A stretch of 64,000 bases of DNA from JAOTVV01 sp039591075 (GCA_039591075.1 JBDHEI010000030.1:1-64000), one strand, 5' to 3'; shown: positions 27,959 through 36,555, counted from the stretch's first letter. Notes: generated by a model from the letters alone, not told the origin. Numbers and translations are program-made.

Positions 27959-28453
27959 TCACCAAAAGCGGGTGCCCGGTTCCCCCTTGAACGGCCCGCA
28001 CACGCTGTTGGTGATCCAGCCGCCATAGAACTCCCCGGGCTGTGGCCGAACCCGCTCTCCGTTGACCAGACACGCGTCCATCGGTCCAGCGTAGAAGGCG
28101 ACATGGCCGCGAATCGGCTCGAACCCGACAGCGGGCCGCTCGTACGACCAGGCTCCGCGCTCGACGCGGCGTTCTCCGACCAATACGTCGTACCAGGTCG
28201 CTGCCCCTTTCCACTCGCACCACGATTCCCCGGCGACCCGCACCAGGCCGTCGGCGACCACGCTATCCCGCGGGACGTAGTAAACGGGTGGGTGACTGGT
28301 CTCGAGCACACGCAGCGCCTGCCGGGTTTCGGCGATCGTCCGACCGTTCAGGATCACCTCGATGTGGCCGTCGAACGGCTCCACATGCGGCGGTCGGGGA
28401 TAATCCCAGACGGATTCCTGGCCGGGGCCCGGACGCTGTCGGGGAGGTCTCAC
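27959..28453 (-). CDS. DUF427 domain protein
   Basis: The protein has 164 residues from a GTG that overlaps the stop of the photolyase-remnant frame (GTGA). Two similar DUF427 half-repeats are visible: VEPFDGHIEVILNGRTIAET with ETSHPPVYYVPRDSV, and a second that begins WYDVLVGERRVERGAWSYE and continues through HVAFYAGPMDACLVNGERV. Family members bind small molecules in a beta-fold and often sit next to photolyase, DUF1499 and MerR-type light-response genes, as here. Biochemical function is unknown. Confidence 0.85.
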   Translation of the reverse strand: MRPPRQRPGPGQESVWDYPRPPHVEPFDGHIEVILNGRTIAETRQALRVLETSHPPVYYVPRDSVVADGLVRVAGESWCEWKGAATWYDVLVGERRVERGAWSYERPAVGFEPIRGHVAFYAGPMDACLVNGERVRPQPGEFYGGWITNSVCGPFKGEPGTRFW

Positions 28454-28722
28454 CGTGGGTCGTCTCTCGTCACGTGATCCCGAATTCGCTTCGGCGCGCC
28501 CACGCCTGCGATCGGATGGCCTTCCCGTCGGATCTGCTCATCCGCGTCACGTGCCCGGGCGCGAGTGCCAAACGGGGGTTCTGCGCGAACCGGCGGTTCC
28601 AGGTGGGCGAGGACGGGTCGCGACGAATCGAGCTGATCGCCGAGGATCAGGGCCAGATGGCGCACTGACCGTCGAATCCCGGCCCGCAGGTCGGCTGATG
28701 TCTTCAAGGGCTTTCTCGGCAC
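28450..28722 (-). pseudogene. Remnant of an FeS-type (PhrB-like) photolyase, internally deleted
   Basis: From a GTG at 28722 the frame reads into VRHLALILGDQLD, the N-terminal signature of the photolyase-related FeS-BCP family. It then loses homology after about residue 35 and ends at 28450. In another minus-strand frame, from about 28620 to a stop at 28470, NRRFAQNPRLAL and a following RMS segment resemble the last 40 residues of the same family. The roughly 450 residues between are gone. The result looks like a large internal deletion joining the two ends of the gene out of frame. The promoter in front is still good. Confidence 0.6.
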
Positions 28723-28727
28723 AATCC

Positions 28728-28756
28728 AAGATAGACTGCTGTCCAGTATTTGTCAA
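28728..28756 (-). promoter_or_regulatory. Promoter of the photolyase-remnant/DUF427 transcript
   Basis: On the minus strand, TTGACA (28756-28751) and TATCTT (28733-28728) are separated by 17 bases. Transcription would start at about 28722, exactly at the GTG start codon, so the message would be leaderless. The -35 lies inside the left arm of the inverted repeat at 28750-28783. Confidence 0.65.
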
Positions 28757-28783
28757 GTATTTATATAGATATTAGCTTGACAA
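28750..28783. promoter_or_regulatory. Inverted-repeat operator candidate in a divergent promoter
   Basis: TTGTCAAG (28750-28757) and CTTGACAA (28776-28783) form perfect 8-bp inverted arms around an 18-base, entirely AT-dominated spacer. The repeat overlaps the minus-strand -35 and a possible plus-strand -10 (TATATA 28762-28767, preceded at 17 bases by CTGTCC). This placement is what a repressor controlling both the photolyase/DUF427 and DUF1499 transcripts would use. The 8-base arm also occurs upstream of the MerR-like gene at 4088-4095. Confidence 0.5.
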
Positions 28784-28839
28784 GCTACAATCTACCTTTG
28801 TTTCGTGCCCTCACCCCCCAAAAGCGAGGTGCTCAGCCA

Positions 28840-29343
28840 GTGATTTCGGTCAACCCAGGAATTCGGCGGATTGTCGTGAGGGGTCTTGTGTGGGTCCTCG
28901 CGGGCGTCATGACGGCTGTTCTGGCGGTCGGGGTGGCAGTCGTCATCCAGATCGACGATTGGAGCCGGGACCTCGCGACCAACATCGCAGAGACCAGGTT
29001 GGATGCGGCCAATCCCGATCTACGGCCCCTCTCGGCCGACCGTTCCCTCTCGAGCCTTGCCGACCTGATTGCGGTCGAGGGGTCGGCGCTGCCACGGTGG
29101 ACCCTGATCGGCCGGCAGGTGACCGATTCGCTGATCGAGCTCCACTTCGTTCGCACGACGCGGCTGTTTCGGTTCCGCGACGACATCACCGTGCGGGTGG
29201 CCGATCTTGGCGACCGGCGCGAAGTGACGGCCATCTCCAGGTCACGTGTCGGGCACGGGGATCTCGGACAGAACCCGCGCAACCTCGAGGAATTGCTCCG
29301 CACGCTGCGCTCCCGACTGTCCGGGGGTCCAGGCCGCGGTTGA
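28840..29343 (+). CDS. DUF1499 domain membrane-anchored protein
   Basis: The protein has 167 residues from a GTG at 28840, with GAGG about 11 bases upstream. One membrane helix (VWVLAGVMTAVLAVGVAVVIQI, about 15-36) is followed by a DUF1499 domain with the diagnostic LFRFRDDITVRV and SRVGHGDLGQNPRNLEEL segments. The family is of unknown function and frequently accompanies DUF427, photolyase or fasciclin genes. It is divergent from the photolyase remnant and shares its AT-rich control region. The upstream in-frame extension to 28750 runs through the promoter and is not coding. Confidence 0.8.
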   Translation: MISVNPGIRRIVVRGLVWVLAGVMTAVLAVGVAVVIQIDDWSRDLATNIAETRLDAANPDLRPLSADRSLSSLADLIAVEGSALPRWTLIGRQVTDSLIELHFVRTTRLFRFRDDITVRVADLGDRREVTAISRSRVGHGDLGQNPRNLEELLRTLRSRLSGGPGRG

Positions 29344-29370
29344 GTGCCTCGCCGATGCTGTCGCCCAGTC

Positions 29371-31815
29371 TTAGTCGCGGCCCCCGATTGGCGTTCCCGG
29401 CGGGAGCGCACTCGGCTCGCTTCGCGCGGTGGCGTCGTCGCGCCGGGTGAGAAACCGCTCCGCATCCGCCCAAACGAGCAGTTGATGGGCCGCATCGTCG
29501 GGAAGCCGCGGTTCCTGCCCCTGGACCCGCTCTAGGATTCGGCGCAGGCCCCACTCCGCAGCGGCGCGCGTCTCGACGGAAGCTGCGTCCGAGCCGGCCA
29601 CGTCGATCAGCACGTCGACGAGCACGCGCTGTACCACGCGCCGCAGTGCCAGGTGCTCCGGAGGGGTATAGGCGTCCCACGTGCGGTCGATGATCCTGGC
29701 GATCACCTCTTCGGGACTGGGGAGGTTGCCGTCCCGCGCCCGGAACGCGGCGAGCCGAGCCAGACGCCTCCGATCCAGCAGGTTCCCGATAACCATCGCA
29801 GATAGGGTGCGTGCGGCCCCGAGCTGGTCGAATGCGGGAAACGCAGCGGAGCCGAAGGCCCAGTCGTTGGACGGCACCCCGTACGCGCGAGGCGCCATCA
29901 GGCTCAGGATTCGCTCGGGGATTGCCAAGGCTTCCGGATCCACGGCGTCCAGCACCAACTCCAGCGCACGCCGCTGGCGCACGTCCGGGATGATGGTGGT
30001 CGGGGGGAGCGAGTCGCCTCGCACGGCGTAGCGAAACTCCATGCCGCCCACGGCCTTGATCGCTCCCTCCAGCGCGTACCGGTGGTGAAGGTAGACCGGA
30101 GCGAACCGGTAGTTCAGCCATGCCATGGGCTCTCCGGTCTTGAGGGCCGTGGCATCGAAGCGATCGATCAGCACGCGGCGGACTGCTTGGGTTCGGGCCA
30201 GTTCCTCGACGGCGTCAGTCCCGTTGAGCCATTGCGTCACCTCCGGGAACGATCCCCAGGTGGCATTGTCTCCGTCGGTATTGAAGCGGATGCCGCGGCG
30301 CATCGCCTCGTCGACGATGGCCTGAAGGCCGACAGCCTCATTGGTGTCGAACTGCGTGTACGCGTATCGGATCGCGATGGAGTCGTAGGCGCCGGGGCCG
30401 TCGCGGTAGGCGTCGCTCAGATCGATCTGTCCGTCCACGAGCGTGATGAGCGGGCCCGGGTAGTCCATGACGGATGCGCGTCCGTCACTCGTGGCGATGT
30501 AGTTGTGGGCGAGCCCTAGCGTGTGTCCGACCTCGTGAGCCGCATGCTGCCGGCGGCGGGCCATGGCAAACTCTTCGCTGGTGACGGAGGAATCGAGCGA
30601 TGCCAACCATTCGGTCAGATCCGTCGCGATGGTCCCGCCAGCGGCCGGGAGCGTGCCCGCGTAGAGGTTGTAGTCGGTCAGGGAGCGGTACGAGTCCATG
30701 CGCACGGCGGCCTTGATGATCTCTCCGGTCCGGGGATCGACGAAGCTCGGACCGATCGAAAACCCTGGATCGCTGCGGTGGACCCATTGGATCACGTTGT
30801 ACCGCGCATCGAGCGGGTCCATGTCGGCCGGCATGTCCTCGACCCGAAACCCGTTGACGAAACCGGCCGCCTCGAAGACCCGATTCCACCACTCGGCCCC
30901 TTCCCGAAACGCCGACCGGTAGGGCTCCGGGATGCCACGGTCCAGGTAGTACACGATCGGGGCGACGGGCTCGGAGCGTTCGCTGCTCGGGTTACGTTTC
31001 TCGAGCCGATGGCGGGCAACGTACCGCGCCTCGTATCGCTGATCGAGGGGTCGGGAGAAATCGAAGAAGGCCACACCGGAGTTCCCGACTCGGGGATCCG
31101 CCAATCGCGGCACGAAGCCATCGTCCGGTAACCGGACCAGCGAGTGATGTTGGCGCAGGGTTACGCTGCCGCCGTCCGGCGCATGGGACCGCACGACGGC
31201 CCCGGGACTCGTCGACGTGAACGTCAGTGCCACCTCGACTTCCGTATTCGTGGGGAACCCTTTCGTGCGGGGCAGATACGCGTGGCTGCGGTCCCGATTC
31301 AAGGTGAAGGTGCCCTGACCCCGGCGCTGCAGGGCGCCGCGCACGTCCATGCGGTCGGCGAGGAAGTGCGACGTGGCGTCGACCAAGACACGTCCGCTGC
31401 CCTCTGCGAGCACCTTGAAGGCGGCCACCGTCGAGGTGGGGAACGACTCGTCGACGGAGCGGGTCAGGGCCGGGTTGTCCGTCGCCACCGCGCGGAACCG
31501 CGGGTTCGTGAGGACCAAGTGGACCGTGGGACCTACGCGCTCGAACCTGGCAATCGCTTCGTCACCGATCATCCCACGATCGAGCCCGAGTTGTGTGCTG
31601 CCCATCCCAGTAGCCAGGGACGTGAGGTAGAGGAATTCCTCGCCGAGGCGCGGGATCTCGAGCAGGAGTCGCCCGGTGGCAGAATCCCAATACAGGGGGA
31701 AGTACCCGTCCAGCTTGTCGAAGCCCGCGGTGTACTGTCTGAGCGACTGTTGCGCCTCGACCGACGACCCGAGCGAGACGGCGGCCACGACGCACGCGGC
31801 AAGGAAGCGAACCAT
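29371..31815 (-). CDS. Exported zinc-dependent metalloprotease (DUF5117/DUF4953 type)
   Basis: The protein has 814 residues from the ATG at 31815, with GGAGGG upstream. A signal peptide (FLAACVVAAVSLGSSVEAQ) is followed by a DUF5117 domain (YFPLYWDSATGRLLLEI to about residue 200) and a metzincin-like catalytic domain with HEVGHTLGLAHN near residue 425 preceded by HAA. The helical DUF4953 C-terminal half includes MAWLNYRFAPVYLHHRYALE. These are large secreted peptidases common in Bacteroidota and Gemmatimonadota. The long reading upstream of 31815 overlaps the divergent gene and is not coding. Confidence 0.9.
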   Translation of the reverse strand: MVRFLAACVVAAVSLGSSVEAQQSLRQYTAGFDKLDGYFPLYWDSATGRLLLEIPRLGEEFLYLTSLATGMGSTQLGLDRGMIGDEAIARFERVGPTVHLVLTNPRFRAVATDNPALTRSVDESFPTSTVAAFKVLAEGSGRVLVDATSHFLADRMDVRGALQRRGQGTFTLNRDRSHAYLPRTKGFPTNTEVEVALTFTSTSPGAVVRSHAPDGGSVTLRQHHSLVRLPDDGFVPRLADPRVGNSGVAFFDFSRPLDQRYEARYVARHRLEKRNPSSERSEPVAPIVYYLDRGIPEPYRSAFREGAEWWNRVFEAAGFVNGFRVEDMPADMDPLDARYNVIQWVHRSDPGFSIGPSFVDPRTGEIIKAAVRMDSYRSLTDYNLYAGTLPAAGGTIATDLTEWLASLDSSVTSEEFAMARRRQHAAHEVGHTLGLAHNYIATSDGRASVMDYPGPLITLVDGQIDLSDAYRDGPGAYDSIAIRYAYTQFDTNEAVGLQAIVDEAMRRGIRFNTDGDNATWGSFPEVTQWLNGTDAVEELARTQAVRRVLIDRFDATALKTGEPMAWLNYRFAPVYLHHRYALEGAIKAVGGMEFRYAVRGDSLPPTTIIPDVRQRRALELVLDAVDPEALAIPERILSLMAPRAYGVPSNDWAFGSAAFPAFDQLGAARTLSAMVIGNLLDRRRLARLAAFRARDGNLPSPEEVIARIIDRTWDAYTPPEHLALRRVVQRVLVDVLIDVAGSDAASVETRAAAEWGLRRILERVQGQEPRLPDDAAHQLLVWADAERFLTRRDDATARSEPSALPPGTPIGGRD

Positions 31816-31923
31816 CGAACCCTCCAGTGACAACGAATCGAGATGAATGGAATGGCAAACTTGCCGCCTGGTAGACCGCAGGGGAACCCGGCTACATTCG
31901 GCTGTCGGTGTCCCGGGGGAAAA

Positions 31924-32517
31924 ATGCGCATGCGTACACGGTGGGGTGGATTGGTGGTGCTCTCGTTGCTCCTTGCGCCCACTCCGCTTCACAGCCAGCG
32001 GGGACGCATGGTGCCCCGATCCCCCGCGTGGCGGCCTCCGCCATCGCTTGGGATCCGTGGCGGATTCGATTTCGACGCCGAAGCGTATGCCATTGGGGGT
32101 CAGGTTCGGGTGCCCCTGGCGCCCCTCGCGGAAGTGCTGGTCAGCGGTGACTACTACCTGGGCGGGGACGCCACTGCGTGGCAACTCAACGTCGATCTGG
32201 CGACTGGGGCCATGCTGCCGGGCATCTATGCGGGGGCTGGGGCAGCGCTGGCTCGCCGGGCGTTTCTCGTCGCCGATACCCACACCTTTCCCAAGCGCAC
32301 CAGGCTCGGGCTGAATCTGTTTGCTGGGCTGACCCTGCCGCCGGTCGTGCGGCTGCCGGTGCGCCCATTTGCGGAAACGCGGTGGACCCAGGTGAGCGGC
32401 TTCGATCTTCAGTTCGCGCTGGTCGTCGGCGTGAGCGTGTGGCTCGGGAACCACGGGGCACCACCGCGCCGTCGTGCCGTCGGGGGCGCGATGGGCGACC
32501 GGGGTCGCCTTCCGTAG
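31924..32517 (+). CDS. Predicted outer-membrane beta-barrel protein, unknown
   Basis: The protein has 197 residues from the ATG at 31924, or from 31930. A signal peptide (GLVVLSLLLAPTPLHSQ) is followed by alternating hydrophobic strands (LAEVLVSGDYYLGG, AMLPGIYAGAGAAL, RLGLNLFAGLTL, FDLQFALVVGVSVWL). The pattern is that of a small eight-stranded porin-like barrel, followed by a basic C-terminal tail with no terminal aromatic. I do not recognise a family. It is divergent from the metalloprotease, 108 bases away. Confidence 0.6.
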   Translation: MRMRTRWGGLVVLSLLLAPTPLHSQRGRMVPRSPAWRPPPSLGIRGGFDFDAEAYAIGGQVRVPLAPLAEVLVSGDYYLGGDATAWQLNVDLATGAMLPGIYAGAGAALARRAFLVADTHTFPKRTRLGLNLFAGLTLPPVVRLPVRPFAETRWTQVSGFDLQFALVVGVSVWLGNHGAPPRRRAVGGAMGDRGRLP

Positions 32518-32585
32518 GTCATCCGCCGGACTGCAGGCGTTCAGGCCACGTCCCGCGAGCAGGCAAGGACACGGGGAAACGCGAT

Positions 32586-32616
32586 GAGGGCCGGATGGAC
32601 GAGCCACCCGGCCCTC
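32586..32616. terminator. Hairpin between convergent genes
   Basis: GAGGGCCGG (32586-32594) pairs with CCGGCCCTC (32608-32616) around a 13-base loop. It lies between the convergent barrel-protein and fasciclin genes, so it could stop either transcript. There is no clear T run on either strand, so confidence is modest. Confidence 0.45.
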
Positions 32617-32643
32617 GGCCGCGCAGTTGGAAGGAGGTCGAAC

Positions 32644-33141
32644 TTACTGCGGCGGCAACAGCACCTTGTCGATCACGTGAATCACGCCGTTGGTGGCCAA
32701 CACATCGGTCTGGATCACGTTGGCGTCGTTCACCTTCACGCCGGAAGACGTGTCGATGGCGACGGTGGAACCCTGCAGGGTCGTGGCCGATGAGAGGCTC
32801 ACGACGTCTGCCGCGAGAACCCGCCCCGCCACGACGTGGTACAGCAATACGTCAGTGAGTGCCGGAACGTCCTGCAGCAGGGCGTCGACGGTCCCGGCGG
32901 GAAGCGCGGCGAAGGCGTCGTCGGTCGGGGCAAAAACCGTGAACGGTCCGTCGTTGGCGAGCGTCGGATCGAGGCTCGCCGCCTGGACCGCCGTCACCAG
33001 CGTGGTGAACGAGCCGGCGTTGACCGCGGTCGTTACGATGTTGTCGAGTTGTGGCTCCGTGCTTTCGTCGCAGCCCGCGACGCCCAGCGTGGCGGCCGCT
33101 ACACCTGCGATGAGAACCTTCCGAGAGATCGTGGTAAGCAT
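32644..33141 (-). CDS. Fasciclin-domain lipoprotein
   Basis: The protein has 165 residues from the ATG at 33141, with GGAGGA upstream. A lipoprotein signal ends LGVAGC with Cys24 as the lipidated residue. One FAS1 domain follows, with the H1 motif (DGPFTVFAPTDDAFAALP), LLYHVVAGRVLAADV, and the H2 motif (VIHVIDKVLLPP). FAS1 proteins are cell-surface adhesion or stress proteins. In several bacteria they are controlled by light or sigma/MerR systems. The gene has a long AT-rich leader and a strong promoter. Confidence 0.93.
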   Translation of the reverse strand: MLTTISRKVLIAGVAAATLGVAGCDESTEPQLDNIVTTAVNAGSFTTLVTAVQAASLDPTLANDGPFTVFAPTDDAFAALPAGTVDALLQDVPALTDVLLYHVVAGRVLAADVVSLSSATTLQGSTVAIDTSSGVKVNDANVIQTDVLATNGVIHVIDKVLLPPQ

Positions 33142-33236
33142 CTTCTTCCTCCGATTCGTGTAAGCTATTGTAATTGAACATCTTAGTTGGGCCAATCGAG
33201 TTCGATTCCCTACTTGCTGTCCATCTTGTGTCCACC

Positions 33237-33265
33237 ATGTTAGTGTCATTGGGCAGTTTAGTCAA
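33237..33265 (-). promoter_or_regulatory. Promoter of the fasciclin gene
   Basis: On the minus strand TTGACT (33265-33260) and TAACAT (33242-33237) are 17 bases apart, in an AT-rich island running from about 33165 to 33310. The -35 context CTTGAC(T/A)AA-CTG is close to that of the photolyase-remnant promoter. Further GACAT and TGTCA elements at 33271-33303 may be operator sites. The predicted leader is about 90 bases. Confidence 0.6.
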
Positions 33266-33370
33266 GATTATGTCACATAAACTATCTGGACATATGATTG
33301 ACACGCGTTCCCGGTTGCAAACGCGGACCGCGGGACTAGGTTGGTGTGTCCATTCCGGGGGAGCGGCCTG

Positions 33371-34438
33371 GTGAACCCGCTAGTTCTGGTATTGGCCGTG
33401 CTGCTGGCCGGGACTCTTGTGGCGCTGATCTGGCTGGTAGGGCGGGGCAGCGGCGCTCGCGATTCTGCCACCCAGCGGCAGCTGGGTGAGGTGCGGGCGC
33501 GGCTCGATCAGCTCGTCCTGGCGCAGAGCGAGCTGCCCACGGCCGTAGCCGAGGGGGCCGCGGAACAGGCGCGCTCGCTGGCCGACGTGCGGGAGCGCCT
33601 CGGCCGTTTGTCGGAGGCCACGGTCCGCCTGGAGGCCCTGGGCCGGTCGGTGGCTGATGTGCAGGAGCTGCTCAAGGTGCCCCGGCTGCGGGGGACGCTT
33701 GGGGAGGTGTGGCTCGAAGAGCTGCTGCGGCAGGTGTTTCCGACTCGACTGTACGAGATGCAGTACGCCTTTCGCACGGGCGAGCGGGTCGACGCGGTGC
33801 TTCGGGTCGGCACGCGGCTCGTGCCGATCGACTCGAAGTTCCCGCTCGAGGCGTGTCAGCGGATGTTGGCGGCCGAGGGCGAGACCGCGGCCCGGGAGCG
33901 GCGTAGGTTCCGGAGATCGCTCAAGGAGCGCATCGACGAGATTGCGGAAAAGTACATCCGGCCCGAGGAAGGGACTCTCGATTTCGCGCTGATGTACATC
34001 CCTGCCGAGGCGGTCTACTACGAGGCGGTGGTGCGGGATGAGGCACTCGAGGACCAGGAGAGCATTGTCGGGTACGCTCTGCGGCGGCACGTGATACCGG
34101 TCTCGCCGCACACATTCTATGCCTACGTATCGGCGGTCTTGCACGGGCTTCGAGGGCTCGACGTGGAAGAGCGTGCCAGGGAGATCGAAACGGCCCTCGG
34201 AGCCCTGCGGCACCAGTTCGACCGGTTCCAGCGAGCGTTCGCACTCGTTGGGCGGCACTTGGACAACGCTCTCAAGCAATATCAGGAGTCTGAGCGACAG
34301 TGGTTTCGGGTACAGGAGCGCCTCGACGTCGCGACCGGATTCGAGGCGGATGCGCGAGGACCGGGCGCCGCCGGACTGGCGGAGGGTGATGTGGCCGGCG
34401 AGCTTGCAGCCTCCAAGCAGCCCGCCAGCCCTGAATGA
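33371..34438 (+). CDS. rmuC: DNA recombination protein RmuC
   Basis: The protein has 355 residues from the GTG at 33371. An N-terminal membrane helix (LVLVLAVLLAGTLVALIWLV) is followed by a coiled coil (about 30-105) and the RmuC nuclease-like core: VPRLRGTLGEVWLEELLRQVFP, VDAVLRVGTRLVPIDSKFPLE, YIRPEEGTLDFALMYIPAEAVYYE, VIPVSPHTFYAYVSAVLHGL. RmuC limits inversions at short inverted repeats. The C-terminal tail after residue 325 is variable. Confidence 0.93.
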   Translation: MNPLVLVLAVLLAGTLVALIWLVGRGSGARDSATQRQLGEVRARLDQLVLAQSELPTAVAEGAAEQARSLADVRERLGRLSEATVRLEALGRSVADVQELLKVPRLRGTLGEVWLEELLRQVFPTRLYEMQYAFRTGERVDAVLRVGTRLVPIDSKFPLEACQRMLAAEGETAARERRRFRRSLKERIDEIAEKYIRPEEGTLDFALMYIPAEAVYYEAVVRDEALEDQESIVGYALRRHVIPVSPHTFYAYVSAVLHGLRGLDVEERAREIETALGALRHQFDRFQRAFALVGRHLDNALKQYQESERQWFRVQERLDVATGFEADARGPGAAGLAEGDVAGELAASKQPASPE

Positions 34439-34501
34439 TCCGCCGGCTGGAACCCGGGTCCCATCACCTCGCTCACACACCGTCAGCGGAAGGATTCTTC
34501 A

Positions 34502-35059
34502 ATGTCACTTCATCCTCGGCTCACGCTCCCGACCGTAACACTATTCCTTGCTCTGCTCGCACCGCTGGCCGCCGCTGGTGCCCAGGAGACCCCGACGCCG
34601 TGTCTCGAAGGCGGCGCGTACGACCAGTTCGATTTCTGGGTAGGGGAGTGGGATGTGTTCACCCCCGATGGCGTGCGCGCCGGATCCAACCGGATCGAAA
34701 AGGTGGCGGCGGGCTGCTTGGTCGTGGAGCACTGGACCAGTGCCGCCGGTGGGACGGGCAACAGCCTCAACTTCTATCATCCCGCGCGGCAGCAGTGGAT
34801 TCAGGTGTGGGTGGATGGACAGGGTGGGGTCATCGAGGTGGCAGGGGAGTTCACAGACGGTGCCATGCGGTTCGGTGGCGAGCACGTCTACCCTGATGGG
34901 CGGCGCGAGGCCTTCCGGATGCGGTTCACCCCACAAGCCGACGGTTCCGTTCGTCAGTTCATCGAGCAGTCGAAGGACGAAGGGACCACGTGGTACGTGT
35001 GGTTTGACGGGCGGTATGTGAGAACAGGGCTCCCGGACACCGGAGAGCCCCGGGAGTGA
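34502..35059 (+). CDS. Exported DUF1579-like protein
   Basis: The protein has 185 residues with a signal peptide (LTLPTVTLFLALLAPLAAAGA, about 7-27). The mature part starts with FDFWVGEWDVFTPDG and ends with beta strands (VRQFIEQSKDEGTTWYVWFDGRY), a lipocalin-like pattern shared with DUF1579 and similar small exported proteins. No catalytic motif is visible. AAGGA precedes the ATG. Confidence 0.6.
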   Translation: MSLHPRLTLPTVTLFLALLAPLAAAGAQETPTPCLEGGAYDQFDFWVGEWDVFTPDGVRAGSNRIEKVAAGCLVVEHWTSAAGGTGNSLNFYHPARQQWIQVWVDGQGGVIEVAGEFTDGAMRFGGEHVYPDGRREAFRMRFTPQADGSVRQFIEQSKDEGTTWYVWFDGRYVRTGLPDTGEPRE

Positions 35060-35110
35060 CCGGCGAGCGATGGCGATAAACGAGTCCTTGGGAGCGCGGA
35101 GGCGGATGTC

Positions 35111-36472
35111 ATGAGCGACTATGTCGCGCAGTTGCTGGCAAGTGTGAAGGCGAAGAACCCGGCGGAGGCCGAATTCCATCAAGCCGTCGCCGAGGTCGCT
35201 GAGTCGGTGCAACTCGTGTTCGAACGGCATCCCGAGTATCGGACGACGAAGGTGCTGGAGCGGATCATCGAGCCTGAGCGTGTCATCCTGTTCCGTATTC
35301 CGTGGGTCGACGATCGGGGTGATGTGCAGGTCAACCGAGGGTTCCGCATCGAGATGAACAGCACGCTCGGCCCGTACAAGGGCGGATTGCGCTTCCATCC
35401 GTCGGTGACGCTGGGCATCCTCAAGTTCCTGGCCTTCGAGCAGGTGTTCAAGAATGCGCTGACGACGCTGCCGATGGGCGGGGGCAAGGGAGGATCCGAC
35501 TTCGATCCCAAGGGAAAGAGCGATGCCGAGGTGATGCGGTTCTGTCAGAGCCTCATGACCGAGCTGTACCGGCACATCGGACCGAATACCGATGTCCCGG
35601 CCGGCGACATCGGTGTAGGCGGCCGCGAGGTCGGATACCTGTTCGGCCAGTACAAGCGGATCCGGAACGAGTTCACCGGGGTGCTCACGGGCAAGGGACT
35701 GAATTGGGGTGGCTCGCTCATTCGACCGGAGGCGACCGGATACGGTGCCGTCTATTTTGCCGCCGAGATGCTCGCGGCGCGGAACGAGACGTTGGAGGGG
35801 AAGACCTGTCTCGTCTCCGGAAGCGGCAACGTCGCGCAGTACACGTGTCAGAAGCTTCTCGAACTAGGTGCGAAGCCGGTCACGCTGTCCGATTCCGCCG
35901 GCTACATCTACGATCCGAAGGGGATCACCCAGAAGAAGCTTGCGTACGTGATGGACCTGAAGAACGTCCGTCGCGGCAGGATTCGCGAGTATGCCGACGA
36001 GTTCAAGAGCGCGACGTACACGCCGGCCGATGCCGAGCTGGACCACAATCCCCTCTGGAACCACAAGGCTCAGTGTGCGTTTCCCTCGGCGACGCAAAAC
36101 GAGATCAACGGCAAGGACGCCCGCGACCTCCTTCAGAACGGTGTGTACGTCGTCTCGGAGGGGGCCAACATGCCCACCGTCCCGGAGGGCGTCGACCTCT
36201 TCGTCGACCGGGGCATTCTGTACGGTCCAGGGAAGGCGGCCAACGCCGGAGGTGTCGCCGTCTCCGGGCTCGAGATGGCGCAGAACAGCATGCGGTACTC
36301 GTGGACCCGGAAGGAGGTCGATGACCGCCTGCGGCTGATCATGAAGTCGATTCATGAGGTCTGCGTCGGCACGGCCGACCGGTTCGGGGTGAGGGGCAAC
36401 TACGTTGTCGGCGCCAACATCGCGGGGTTTCTCAAGGTCGCGGACTCGATGATCGATCAAGGAGTCGTCTGA
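35111..36472 (+). CDS. gdhA: NADP-specific glutamate dehydrogenase
   Basis: The protein has 453 residues, the normal length of the hexameric family that interconverts 2-oxoglutarate plus ammonia and glutamate. Visible motifs are the substrate-binding GPYKGGLRFHPSV and PMGGGKGGSDFDPKG with the catalytic lysine, DVPAGDIGVGGREVGYLFG, the nucleotide-binding SGSGNVAQY, and GVAVSGLEMAQNSMR. The GGAGG before the ATG at 35111 supports the start. It stands alone in a plus-strand run and links nitrogen assimilation to the 2-oxoglutarate node. Confidence 0.97.
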   Translation: MSDYVAQLLASVKAKNPAEAEFHQAVAEVAESVQLVFERHPEYRTTKVLERIIEPERVILFRIPWVDDRGDVQVNRGFRIEMNSTLGPYKGGLRFHPSVTLGILKFLAFEQVFKNALTTLPMGGGKGGSDFDPKGKSDAEVMRFCQSLMTELYRHIGPNTDVPAGDIGVGGREVGYLFGQYKRIRNEFTGVLTGKGLNWGGSLIRPEATGYGAVYFAAEMLAARNETLEGKTCLVSGSGNVAQYTCQKLLELGAKPVTLSDSAGYIYDPKGITQKKLAYVMDLKNVRRGRIREYADEFKSATYTPADAELDHNPLWNHKAQCAFPSATQNEINGKDARDLLQNGVYVVSEGANMPTVPEGVDLFVDRGILYGPGKAANAGGVAVSGLEMAQNSMRYSWTRKEVDDRLRLIMKSIHEVCVGTADRFGVRGNYVVGANIAGFLKVADSMIDQGVV

Positions 36473-36536
36473 CGCGTCCGCGCAGGTCTGACCGGGGTTG
36501 ACGGGGAGTCAAGCGAGGATTTCCCTGTAAGGGGGA

Positions 36537-36555
36537 GCGGGGGACGTGCCCCCGC
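36537..36555 (+). terminator. Short GC hairpin after gdhA
   Basis: GCGGGGG (36537-36543) and CCCCCGC (36549-36555) pair around a 5-base loop, 65 bases past the gdhA stop. No T run follows, so it may instead be a leader hairpin of the next gene. Confidence 0.4.

Noticed and set aside
28288..28668. Plus-strand frame across DUF427/photolyase remnant
   Set aside because: Its sequence shows no family features and it overlaps two better-supported minus-strand readings.
29371..32607. A 1078-codon minus-strand frame as one protein
   Set aside because: Only the part from the ATG at 31815 has signal-peptide and metalloprotease sequence; the rest runs over the divergent barrel-protein gene on the opposite strand.
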